DNA from: Candidatus Aegiribacteria sp.
GTDB lineage: Bacteria > Fermentibacterota > Fermentibacteria > Fermentibacterales > JCC-6
DNA length: 5,130 nucleotides
NCBI GenBank assembly: GCA_030638185.1
Contig: DAOWFD010000341.1
Span: 1-5,130, forward strand
Direction: 5' to 3'
Shown here: piece after piece, positions 1-4,940 of the stretch
Layout: each line of letters begins with the position of its first letter
Numbering within the stretch: position 1 is the stretch's first letter
Made by a program: the position numbers and the translations under genes
The notes under the pieces: generated by a model
Told to the model about the DNA's origin: nothing
The model's database searches: none
The model's input: the letters and a program-made list of their open reading frames with translations, nothing else

Positions 1-339
1 CAGCTCATCACCTATGGTTATCGTCTCAATGTCTTCCATCAAGTCGAGATCGATCAGCTCGACCTCGTTCTCCTTTACGAAATCTGCCAACCCGATACTC
101 TCGATATTCTGTGCCAGAAAGCCATTTGTGCCTTCCGCAATGGCGCAGGATGCTCCACGCGATCGGATGATGGAAACTACGGCGCGGATTAGATCCGGAT
201 GTGTGCGCGGACGATCCCTCGCCGGCGGACGAGGGAGGTTGATCTTGATCACCGCAGAGTGACCTGGCTGCAGCAGATCTGCTGCGCCAAGACTTATCAG
301 CGCTTCGCCAATGCCATCAATATCAGTTGTGATCATCAT
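1..339 (-). CDS. DUF362 domain protein, N-terminal 113 residues (runs off left edge)
   Basis: The minus-strand frame is open from ATG at 339 to the window edge. The product begins MMITTDIDGIGEAL. It carries an N-terminal pattern I recognise from DUF362 proteins: a 'LGA..LL.PG..AVIKINLPRPP' segment at residues 18-39, 'THPDLIRAVV' at 46-55, 'IAEGTNGFL' at 67-75 and 'VELIDLDL' at 93-100. DUF362 proteins are usually 300-400 residues and some carry ferredoxin-like clusters; their reaction is unknown to me. An in-frame TGA lies 24 bases upstream of the ATG, so 339 (or the adjacent ATG at 336) is the likely start; the Shine-Dalgarno is weak (GAAAG). The gene follows the carbon-nitrogen hydrolase by 72 bases in the same direction, either as an operon partner or as the next cassette. 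The family call rests on remembered motifs only. Confidence 0.7.
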   Translation of the reverse strand, partial: MMITTDIDGIGEALISLGAADLLQPGHSAVIKINLPRPPARDRPRTHPDLIRAVVSIIRSRGASCAIAEGTNGFLAQNIESIGLADFVKENEVELIDLDLMEDIETITIGDEL

Positions 340-361
340 ATATCTTTCGTTGAACGCAACA

Positions 362-408
362 GCTCAACGTCGCGTCTTGTCCTCACCCGCTGCAGCCGGT
401 TGTTGACC
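362..408 (-). other. Possible short attC-like site between hydrolase and DUF362 gene
   Basis: On the minus strand GGTCAAC (408-402) and GTTGAGC (368-362) form an inverted pair. GTTGAGC fits the integron core GTTRRRY fully and GGTCAAC fits RYYYAAC at six of seven positions. Six of seven outer bases pair. The hydrolase stop codon (414-412) is just before the first box and the DUF362 start is 22 bases past the second, the same placement as at the four stronger sites. Against it, 47 bases is shorter than usual attC sites and the inner stem pairs poorly. Confidence 0.3.
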
Positions 409-411
409 GCG

Positions 412-1299
412 CTATCGTCTTGAATCACTCCTGACAAAAGGCTCTCGGACATCAAGAATCGTCAACGCCTCATAGGCCCGAGGCTTTCGGTACGCGTTCC
501 CCCAGCTTTGCCTCCTGCGGTAATCTCTGATCGCCGTCATGTCGAACTCTGCCACGGAGATTCCTTCCTCTTCACCTGCCTCGACAAGGACGGTGTTGCG
601 AGAAGTCCCGTCCTCCCCGAAGGCAATCGGATCAACGGCGATGGAATGGCCATTACAGTGTGGCGCAGCGTAATTAGCCATAGCAAGGCCCACCATGTTT
701 TCGTACGCACGGGCTTTGAACTGACCCAACCGATGGTGCTCGAGAGTGCACGAGTTCGGGGTAAGGATAATCTCTGCGCCATGGATCATGAGCACTCTGG
801 CGCTCTCAGGGAATTCCCGATCGTAGCAAATCATGGCTCCTATCTGTACATTTCCGATCTCGGTGTCCAGGGCGCAAACCTGAAAGCCGTCACCGGGCGT
901 GAGAGCTGCTTCACTGGCGAACTCGCACGGATGGACCTTTGCATAGGTCATCAGGACCTCTCCGTGCCTGTCGATCAAGGACACGGAGTTGCGTGGGGCT
1001 TGATCCCATTCCTGAAGATAGGTGACTGCTATCGCGATGTTCAACTCGCGGGCTAGCTCTCGAAAACGCCGAACGAAGGCACTATCGGTCGCTATAGCTT
1101 CGGCCTTCCATCTGTCTTGCGACTCCGGTTCTGAGGACTCGAAGAATCGGTACCCAATGTTCCACATCTCAGGGAAGAGGGCAATATCTGCACCCATCCC
1201 TTGAGCGCTACGACAGAGGCTTTCACCCTTGGTGAGGTTCGCTTCCTGGTTCCATCCCGCAGGCAGCGCTTGCAGCAGGGCGATTCTCAATATACCCAT
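412..1299 (-). CDS. Carbon-nitrogen hydrolase (nitrilase superfamily amidase), 295 aa
   Basis: The product is a single-domain hydrolase of the nitrilase superfamily, which cleaves non-peptide C-N bonds in amides, N-carbamoyl compounds or nitriles, normally in the cytoplasm. Numbering from the ATG at 1299, the catalytic triad is visible: Glu44 in 'LFPEMW', Lys121 in 'YAKVHPCEF' and the nucleophile Cys158 in 'MICYDREFPE'. Glu130 in 'EAALTPGD' matches the additional conserved Glu. The C-terminal 'GNAYRKPRAYEAL' block is also typical. Length is normal for the family. I chose ATG 1299 because family members begin 'ILRIALLQ' directly after the start and AGGGACAAGG lies 7 bases upstream; the frame also opens at a TTG (1326), but that falls inside the attC-like palindrome. 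The arrangement 'AMICYDREFPESAR' suggests an amidase or N-carbamoyl amidase rather than an aromatic nitrilase, but the substrate cannot be read from the sequence. It follows attC-like site A by 22 bases and precedes the DUF362 gene. Confidence 0.9.
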   Translation of the reverse strand: MGILRIALLQALPAGWNQEANLTKGESLCRSAQGMGADIALFPEMWNIGYRFFESSEPESQDRWKAEAIATDSAFVRRFRELARELNIAIAVTYLQEWDQAPRNSVSLIDRHGEVLMTYAKVHPCEFASEAALTPGDGFQVCALDTEIGNVQIGAMICYDREFPESARVLMIHGAEIILTPNSCTLEHHRLGQFKARAYENMVGLAMANYAAPHCNGHSIAVDPIAFGEDGTSRNTVLVEAGEEEGISVAEFDMTAIRDYRRRQSWGNAYRKPRAYEALTILDVREPFVRSDSRR

Positions 1300-1320
1300 A
1301 ATAGTACCTTGTCCCTTTAC

Positions 1321-1399
1321 GACCAACGCTCAGCATAACCAGCACAGAAATCAAATCGCATATCGCTGGCATCTGTGACTGGTTCATACAGTGTTAGCA
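1321..1399 (-). repeat. attC-like recombination site A (79 b), end of hicAB cassette
   Basis: This is an imperfect palindrome between hicB and the hydrolase. On the minus strand the upstream box is TGCTAAC (1399-1393), three bases after the hicB stop codon, and the downstream box is GTTGGTC (1327-1321). CCAACGCT (1324-1331 region) pairs with AGTGTTAG with one mismatch and one wobble. The inner arms AACCAGCACAGA (1337-1348) and TCTGTG-A-CTGGTT (1372-1384) pair perfectly except for one unpaired A at 1378. Position, length and layout match integron attC sites, and the inner arms are nearly identical to those of site C. The boxes deviate from consensus (6/7 and 5/7), so a relative of attC or another hairpin repeat remains possible. 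Confidence 0.72.
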
Positions 1400-1401
1400 T
1401 T

Positions 1402-1740
1402 TCATTTCGCAAGTCTTGCACTTACCAGACGATTTATACTTACTCCCTCTTCTGCAGCTATTATAGCAATTTTACGATGAACCTCAGGAGGAATTCGAAC
1501 CATGAACTTCCCACTATATTTTCTTATTGAGAACGGTACAGGAATTTTTTCGTTGCTTGTTTTCATATCTGAGATAACTTCTGCCACAAATTGCCTTATT
1601 CCCTGAAGTGCTGATTCCTGAGTTTCGGCAAGCCAGCTTAAGCTGGGAAACTCGGTACATAAGCCCACGTACTCCTGATCCTCATCGGACCACGTTACCC
1701 TGTATGTGTAAAGGTCATTCTTCAGTTGCATTTTCTTCAC
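1402..1740 (-). CDS. hicB: HicB-family antitoxin
   Basis: This is the antitoxin of a HicAB type II toxin-antitoxin system: it would bind and neutralise HicA mRNA interferase and repress the operon. Residues 11-58 fit the HicB partial RNase H-like fold ('YRVTWSDEDQEYVGLCTEFPSLSWLAET', with the 'SALQGI' helix). Residues 71-112 form a ribbon-helix-helix/HicB C-terminal domain: 'RKYSGKFMVRIPPEVHRKIA' followed by 'AAEEGVSINRLVSARL'. The 112 residues are a normal length and the frame is intact. The frame opens at GTG 1740, preceded by AGAGG four bases away; ATG 1731 is an alternative that would shorten the protein by three residues. Either start overlaps the end of hicA (stop 1715), so translation is probably coupled. 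The TGA stop sits just before the upstream box of attC-like site A. If the toxin is dead, HicB survives as an orphan antitoxin or autorepressor. Confidence 0.88.
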   Translation of the reverse strand: MKKMQLKNDLYTYRVTWSDEDQEYVGLCTEFPSLSWLAETQESALQGIRQFVAEVISDMKTSNEKIPVPFSIRKYSGKFMVRIPPEVHRKIAIIAAEEGVSINRLVSARLAK

Positions 1741-1974
1741 TCAACCTCTCTATGGCTCGAAGAACCTGTCTTACCTGATAAGCTTTAGCTTGACCCTTCA
1801 TGTTTTGGATGTTTATCCTGGGATCACCTTGCCATGGAGTCTTGTAGATATGGTAACTTGATTCAGATTGCCTGGCTTCTTCCAGGAAGTGTTTGCAGAT
1901 CCAGCATAAATCCGAGAATCGAACACCTTCGGGTTCTTCCTCATCTTTCGTATCAGGTTTTCAATCTTTGCCAT
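1715..1974 (-). pseudogene. hicA: HicA-family toxin, frameshifted (single base missing near 1931)
   Basis: From ATG 1974 the frame reads MAKIENLIRKMRKNP and then leaves the homologous frame. From GAA at 1930 another frame continues with 'EGVRFSDLCWIC', 'YHIYKTPWQGDPRINIQ' and 'AKAYQVRQVLRAIERL' to a TGA at 1717-1715. Joined by restoring one base in the CCC-G stretch at 1933-1930, this gives an 86-residue HicA-like protein of normal length with the family's 'KTPWQGDPR.NIQ..KG.AKAYQVRQVL' block. As sequenced, the first frame ends after about 53 residues, so no intact toxin is made. Related proteins, as I recall them, have a catalytic His where this one has Tyr in 'SESSYHIY' (an adjacent His remains) and Gly where it has Glu, which supports decay rather than only a sequencing error. 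HicA normally acts as a ribosome-independent mRNA interferase. It overlaps hicB by 26 bases (or 17 if the ATG start is used). Confidence 0.82.
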
Positions 1975-1979
1975 AGAGC

Positions 1980-2008
1980 ATAGTATCAATATAGATACTG
2001 CTTGTCAA
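1980..2008 (-). promoter_or_regulatory. Sigma70-type promoter of hicAB, apparently leaderless
   Basis: On the minus strand a perfect -35 box TTGACA (2008-2003) is followed by a 17-base spacer and TACTAT (1985-1980) as the -10 box. Only five bases separate the -10 box from the hicA ATG (1974), so transcription would start at or within one or two bases of the start codon, giving a leaderless or nearly leaderless mRNA. No Shine-Dalgarno sequence is present before hicA, which agrees. A private promoter is expected for a toxin-antitoxin cassette within an array. It lies 14 bases past the downstream box of attC-like site B. Confidence 0.72.
1982..1999. promoter_or_regulatory. Palindromic operator candidate for HicB
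   Basis: AGTATC and GATACT form a perfect 6-base inverted repeat around a TATATT centre. The whole 18 bases read AGTATCTATATTGATACT on the minus strand and are palindromic except for one mismatched pair. The palindrome fills most of the promoter spacer and overlaps the -10 box, the usual place for an autorepressor site. HicB has a ribbon-helix-helix domain, which commonly binds short palindromes, so HicB autoregulation is the simplest reading; binding is inferred. Confidence 0.6.
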
Positions 2009-2021
2009 TCCTCTCTTTTTA

Positions 2022-2102
2022 TGCTAACACTAAGGCTCATTGGATTGCATTGTGACGGGCTAATGCGCTGGCGGCGATTCCACTGCAGCCTCTGTGTACG
2101 GC
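2022..2102 (-). repeat. attC-like recombination site B (81 b), end of beta-propeller cassette
   Basis: The upstream box is GCCGTAC (2102-2096), three bases after the propeller gene's stop codon (2107-2105). The downstream box is GTTAGCA (2028-2022). AGGCT (2033-2037) pairs with AGCCT (2087-2091), and TGGATTGC (2041-2048) pairs with GCGATTCCA (2074-2082), leaving T2078 unpaired. The loop region is long (about 25 bases), as in the larger attC sites. The upstream box is the poorest match to RYYYAAC (5/7), so this site is defined more by position and hairpin than by boxes. Together with site A it brackets the hicAB cassette. Confidence 0.62.
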
Positions 2103-2104
2103 TT

Positions 2105-3793
2105 CTATCTCAGCAGACATAAACCCGTGGTTTCAGAAATCCCACCAGATTGAATCCTGCACAAATACAGACCTGCTGAAACAGGTTCCCCATTCTGATT
2201 TATGCAGTTCCACTGTATGAAATGCTCTCCCGCTGGAAGAACTGAATTCTCAAGTATGGTAACTATCCTTCCTGAAAGGTCGTAAACGTAAACTGAAGTA
2301 AACCCAGGCTCTGAAAGCTCAAAGGAGATGGATGCAGAAGAGTGGAAGGGATTCGGACTGGCACATAGAGCTAGCCTTCTGGAAGGTTCCAGGGTGATAC
2401 CAGTTTGTGTGACTGTGAAGTTAATAGTATCTGCTGCAACAGCAGTACCGTCATCGAAGGATGTCACTATCAGCTCGTTGGAGCCGACTTCCGCGTAGAA
2501 ATAATCTTCACGATAGGTGTACTTCAGACCGGTCCCGAAGGCGTAGAGATTCCAGTCCATACCTGCGATGTACACAACGCCATCTGTGATGGCAGGACTA
2601 GAAAAGATCTCTGTTCCTCCGGTCTGGTAAGACCAGATCTCCTCCCCTGATTCACAGGACAAAGCGACAACTTTCCCATAGCTTCTGTCAGCCCCTTCTC
2701 CGTAAAAAACCGTTCCATCTGCTATTCCGGAGGATCCGTGTTGAACTCCTGGAACTGACCAGATGGGAATACCGGTAAGTGCATCCAGGCAGTGGAAGGA
2801 ATCAACCTGATCAGCAAAATATATTTCTCCGTAGGCGTAAGCCGGTGTGGCAGCGATGTAGTGCACACCGGCAGTGATCTCTTCTGCCCAGAGAGTAGTA
2901 CCGGTTTCAGAATCAATACCCCTGGCTATTCCATCACGACCGCAGATGTAGATCACACCATCAACAACAACTGGTGATGAATCCCAGTAACCTATGGATG
3001 AGTCGGAATTCTCCCAGATGATGGCACCGTCACTGATATCCAACGCATACAGTTTCCCATAGGAAGTAGGAACATAGAGCCTGTTAACATGAAGGGTTAA
3101 ACAGCCTGTAGAGTAAAAGGGAATATCGGTAAACCAGATCTGCTCACCGTTCTCGGCATCCAAAGCATAGACCTGCAGGGAGCCGCCGTCGGGCGCAAAA
3201 CTGAAGTAAGCCACTCCATCCCCAAGTGCCGGAGTCCCGTTCATCTTATAGAAAGATGAAGGTTTGAAAGCCCAAATCTTTTCTCCGGTAAGTGCATCAA
3301 GGCACCAGGCTGAATCGGCAGCCACGTATACTTTTTCATCGAACCATGTAACAGCATCATCCACATGATTCACTACATCATACTGCCAGATAATTTCGCC
3401 TGTGGCAGCGTCCAGCGCAAATGCAATAGACTGTTCATCGGAAACGAAGTACACCACACCGTCCACTACTACCGGGCTACAGAACTCGTGAGTGTTTCCT
3501 GTAACCGGCGCTGTCCAGAGAATCGTGTTGTCAGTGGGAGCTGTTGACTCTGAGAAGCCGGTATGAAGATCATTTGCCATGTAAGTATACCAGTCGGTAC
3601 TCAGCCTTGGAATCTGAATAACGGATTCACCATTGAGCATATAGTGAACTGAATCAGGTACTTCATTCTCGTTTTCAACAATTGCTTTGATAGCGAGCCA
3701 GTCTCCATCGTAGGTTTCACCATCAACAGGTTCGGTGATTGTAAGGTTTGTGGTGGCAAGGGCAACAGTTATTGACAAAGTACATATAAGCAT
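2105..3793 (-). CDS. Exported PQQ-like beta-propeller protein with C-terminal sorting/FlgD-like domain, 562 aa
   Basis: ATG 3793 has GGAGG five bases upstream and an in-frame TGA immediately before it, so the start is fixed. Residues 1-14 (MLICTLSITVALAT) resemble the hydrophobic core and cleavage site of a signal peptide but lack the basic n-region. Residues 16-66 look like a small beta-rich domain. Residues 70-420 hold seven PQQ-type blade motifs of the form 'D..TGE.IW': near 131-136, 169-174, 215-220, 255-260, 297-302, 340-345 and 382-387, alternating with 'SPVVVDGVVYF'-like strands. This is a seven-bladed propeller of the PQQ_2/BamB-like class. Residues 476-562 form a C-terminal domain ('CASPNPFHSSASISFELSE', 'VYVYDLSGRIV', 'AGLYLCRI') of the type-IX sorting/FlgD Ig-like kind. 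I see no PQQ-dehydrogenase catalytic motifs, so a surface binding or scaffold role is more likely than an enzyme. Its gene fills the cassette between sites C and B. Confidence 0.85.
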   Translation of the reverse strand: MLICTLSITVALATTNLTITEPVDGETYDGDWLAIKAIVENENEVPDSVHYMLNGESVIQIPRLSTDWYTYMANDLHTGFSESTAPTDNTILWTAPVTGNTHEFCSPVVVDGVVYFVSDEQSIAFALDAATGEIIWQYDVVNHVDDAVTWFDEKVYVAADSAWCLDALTGEKIWAFKPSSFYKMNGTPALGDGVAYFSFAPDGGSLQVYALDAENGEQIWFTDIPFYSTGCLTLHVNRLYVPTSYGKLYALDISDGAIIWENSDSSIGYWDSSPVVVDGVIYICGRDGIARGIDSETGTTLWAEEITAGVHYIAATPAYAYGEIYFADQVDSFHCLDALTGIPIWSVPGVQHGSSGIADGTVFYGEGADRSYGKVVALSCESGEEIWSYQTGGTEIFSSPAITDGVVYIAGMDWNLYAFGTGLKYTYREDYFYAEVGSNELIVTSFDDGTAVAADTINFTVTQTGITLEPSRRLALCASPNPFHSSASISFELSEPGFTSVYVYDLSGRIVTILENSVLPAGEHFIQWNCINQNGEPVSAGLYLCRIQSGGISETTGLCLLR

Positions 3794-3811
3794 TCAGTCC
3801 TCCATTCAGTG

Positions 3812-3890
3812 CCATAACACTCTATATAACCAGCACAGAAATCACTCTGCTGTTTTACACTGCTTCTGTGACTGGTTAAAACTGTTGTTT
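3812..3890 (-). repeat. attC-like recombination site C (79 b), end of nucleotidyltransferase cassette
   Basis: On the minus strand AAACAAC (3890-3884) opens the site and GTTATGG (3818-3812) closes it. Outer bases ATAACA (3814-3819) pair with TGTTGT with one wobble. Inner arms AACCAGCACAGAA (3828-3840) and TTCTGTG-A-CTGGTT (3864-3877) pair perfectly apart from an unpaired A at 3871. Its inner arms and length match site A, about 2.5 kb away, while the central loops differ, as expected for attC sites of one integron. The propeller gene starts 18 bases past the downstream box. The upstream box is 183 bases downstream of the nucleotidyltransferase stop. Confidence 0.72.
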
Positions 3891-3964
3891 AAATTCAATT
3901 TCCTTTCCAAAACAGGAAATGCATTCTCAATATTCCTAATCAGATTGCTATCCCGAAGAGACAT
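3842..3964 (-). CDS. Possible small protein, 40 aa, ending inside attC-like site C
   Basis: A short frame from ATG 3964 to TGA 3844-3842 begins MSLRDSNLIRNIENAFPVLE and then becomes rich in Asn, Gln, Ser and Lys where it reads through the upstream arm of site C. A GGAGG motif lies only three bases upstream of the ATG, closer than ideal, and the preceding in-frame codon is TAG. I recognise no family. Genes that end within attC are common in cassettes, so it could be a real second gene of this cassette or the 5' remnant of a larger gene cut by recombination. Nothing else is visible in 3965-4073 except a 23-codon frame without a ribosome binding site. Confidence 0.3.
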   Translation of the reverse strand: MSLRDSNLIRNIENAFPVLERKLNLNNSFNQSQKQCKTAE

Positions 3965-4073
3965 CTACCTCCAGATCAGGTCTCCTATAAAGTAGAGTGA
4001 TGTCCTATTGGGCATTTAAAATCACTGCCAGTATTGCTTTCTTCCATTGTATTCATCCGAAGGATTTTGTTTT

Positions 4074-4829
4074 CTATTGTGGATTTGTGCTTAATTCTGT
4101 CACGGTTTCATTAAAGAACAACAAAGCTTCCTTACTTTTAACCTCGATTTCCGTCACCGAGTTCACTTTGAATAACCCTTCGAGTCGCATTAGAATATCG
4201 CTGGGCAGATGGCGAGAAATATGGACAATGTAATAATCGGGGTGAAGAGGTGTGTACCGTATACGAAGGATCTCAATGAGGGGTGCAAGAAGCCATCGCT
4301 GATAATAACCATAAGCCTCCAGAAATAACCCGCGTTTCACATATTTCTCGATCCGGGAACTCTGTGCAATCGTATTCTTTAATTCTTGTATCCGTTGGCT
4401 ATTTTTCTTTGTCACCAAGTATTCTTCTTGACCCAAGTATCGTATGACCGAACCCCTATCGAATAAGATCAAAGGCTTCTCAATTTCATCTGCCTCAATA
4501 AAATTACTTCCCCGACCAACAAATAGGTTGAAGTCAACAAGAAGATAATCCGATGTTCCCGCTAAGTGGAAAACGGTATGTTGGTAATCTTCTCCAGTGT
4601 CAAGAGTTTCTATTAAATCAAGGGAACCGAGGTTTTCAAGTGTTTTTCGAGCATGCTCTATGACTTCAGTTATTGCGCCCGCTTCGACTGAACAACATAG
4701 ATCTATATCGGAATACTCGTCAACGGTATTAGTTGCGTCTGCACCTTCCAGCCACATGGCGAGGATTTTCGTATTCGGTACCAGGTGTTCATGCAGAATA
4801 GAAATGATATCGTGTCTAGTGATATTCAC
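4074..4829 (-). CDS. Nucleotidyltransferase-domain protein, 251 aa
   Basis: The N-terminal 110 residues fit the polymerase-beta-like nucleotidyltransferase fold: 'AMWLEGADATNTVDEYSDIDL' at 24-44 supplies the glycine loop (Gly29) and the paired metal-binding aspartates Asp41 and Asp43, and Asp99 in 'YLLVDFNLF' can be the third. Residues 130-245 are helical and would form a C-terminal substrate or cap domain ('YVKRGLFLEAYGYYQRWLLAPLIEILRIRY'). Length and layout resemble aminoglycoside adenylyltransferase-like proteins, which transfer AMP to a hydroxyl group, but I cannot assign a substrate and it is not a recognisable resistance gene. The start is GTG 4829, decided by GGAGG (4843-4839) nine bases upstream. 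It is the main gene of its cassette, starting 39 bases past the downstream box of site D. It appears more AT-rich than the propeller and hydrolase genes, as expected for an independently acquired cassette. Confidence 0.8.
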   Translation of the reverse strand: MNITRHDIISILHEHLVPNTKILAMWLEGADATNTVDEYSDIDLCCSVEAGAITEVIEHARKTLENLGSLDLIETLDTGEDYQHTVFHLAGTSDYLLVDFNLFVGRGSNFIEADEIEKPLILFDRGSVIRYLGQEEYLVTKKNSQRIQELKNTIAQSSRIEKYVKRGLFLEAYGYYQRWLLAPLIEILRIRYTPLHPDYYIVHISRHLPSDILMRLEGLFKVNSVTEIEVKSKEALLFFNETVTELSTNPQ

Positions 4830-4867
4830 TTACTTATTCCTCCAAAACACTCTATGATTTGACACCG

Positions 4868-4940
4868 GGCTAACGACCGAGCTAAAGGGCGCTGATGGCT
4901 GGAACGGCTATCCGCGTCCGTGTTCGGCGATTTATTAGGT
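4868..4940 (-). repeat. attC-like recombination site D (73 b), end of the right-edge cassette
   Basis: This is the best-formed of the sites. On the minus strand ACCTAAT (4940-4934) opens it and GTTAGCC (4874-4868) closes it, each six of seven to the attC core consensus. CCGA (4877-4880) pairs with TCGG (4924-4927). The inner arms at 4888-4899 and 4907-4919 pair along almost their whole length, with one unpaired T at 4917, one mismatch and one wobble, around a short 7-base loop. The stop codon of the right-edge gene (4937-4935) lies inside the opening box, a common cassette arrangement. Confidence 0.75.

Noticed and set aside
14..423. Two plus-strand frames of 82 and 74 codons
   Set aside because: The minus strand reads as the DUF362 N-terminus with recognisable motifs; the plus frames are its shadows and compositionally odd (Ser/Arg-rich).
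508..1056. 182-codon plus-strand open frame
   Set aside because: It lies entirely antisense to the hydrolase, whose catalytic residues are clear; no family resemblance of its own.
1321..1399. Reading site A as a Rho-independent terminator of hicAB
   Set aside because: No T-run follows the stem on the minus strand, the stem is interrupted, and the same arms recur at site C; the attC-like reading explains more.
1390..2031. Terminal inverted repeats of a transposon (AGTGTTAGCAT at 1390-1400 and its complement at 2021-2031)
   Set aside because: The 11-base inverted copies flank hicAB, but no transposase is present, no target duplication is evident, and both copies are explained as boxes of attC-like sites A and B.
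1321..3890. CRISPR or dispersed REP repeats
   Set aside because: Only two copies share sequence, about 2.5 kb apart, without regular spacing or spacers.
3735..3995. 86-codon plus-strand frame across site C
   Set aside because: It spans the start of the propeller gene and the attC-like palindrome and resembles no protein.
4868..4940. tRNA or structured RNA gene
   Set aside because: The 73-base length and strong stem prompted the thought, but there is no cloverleaf, no T-arm GTTC motif in place and no anticodon arm; it is a single long hairpin.
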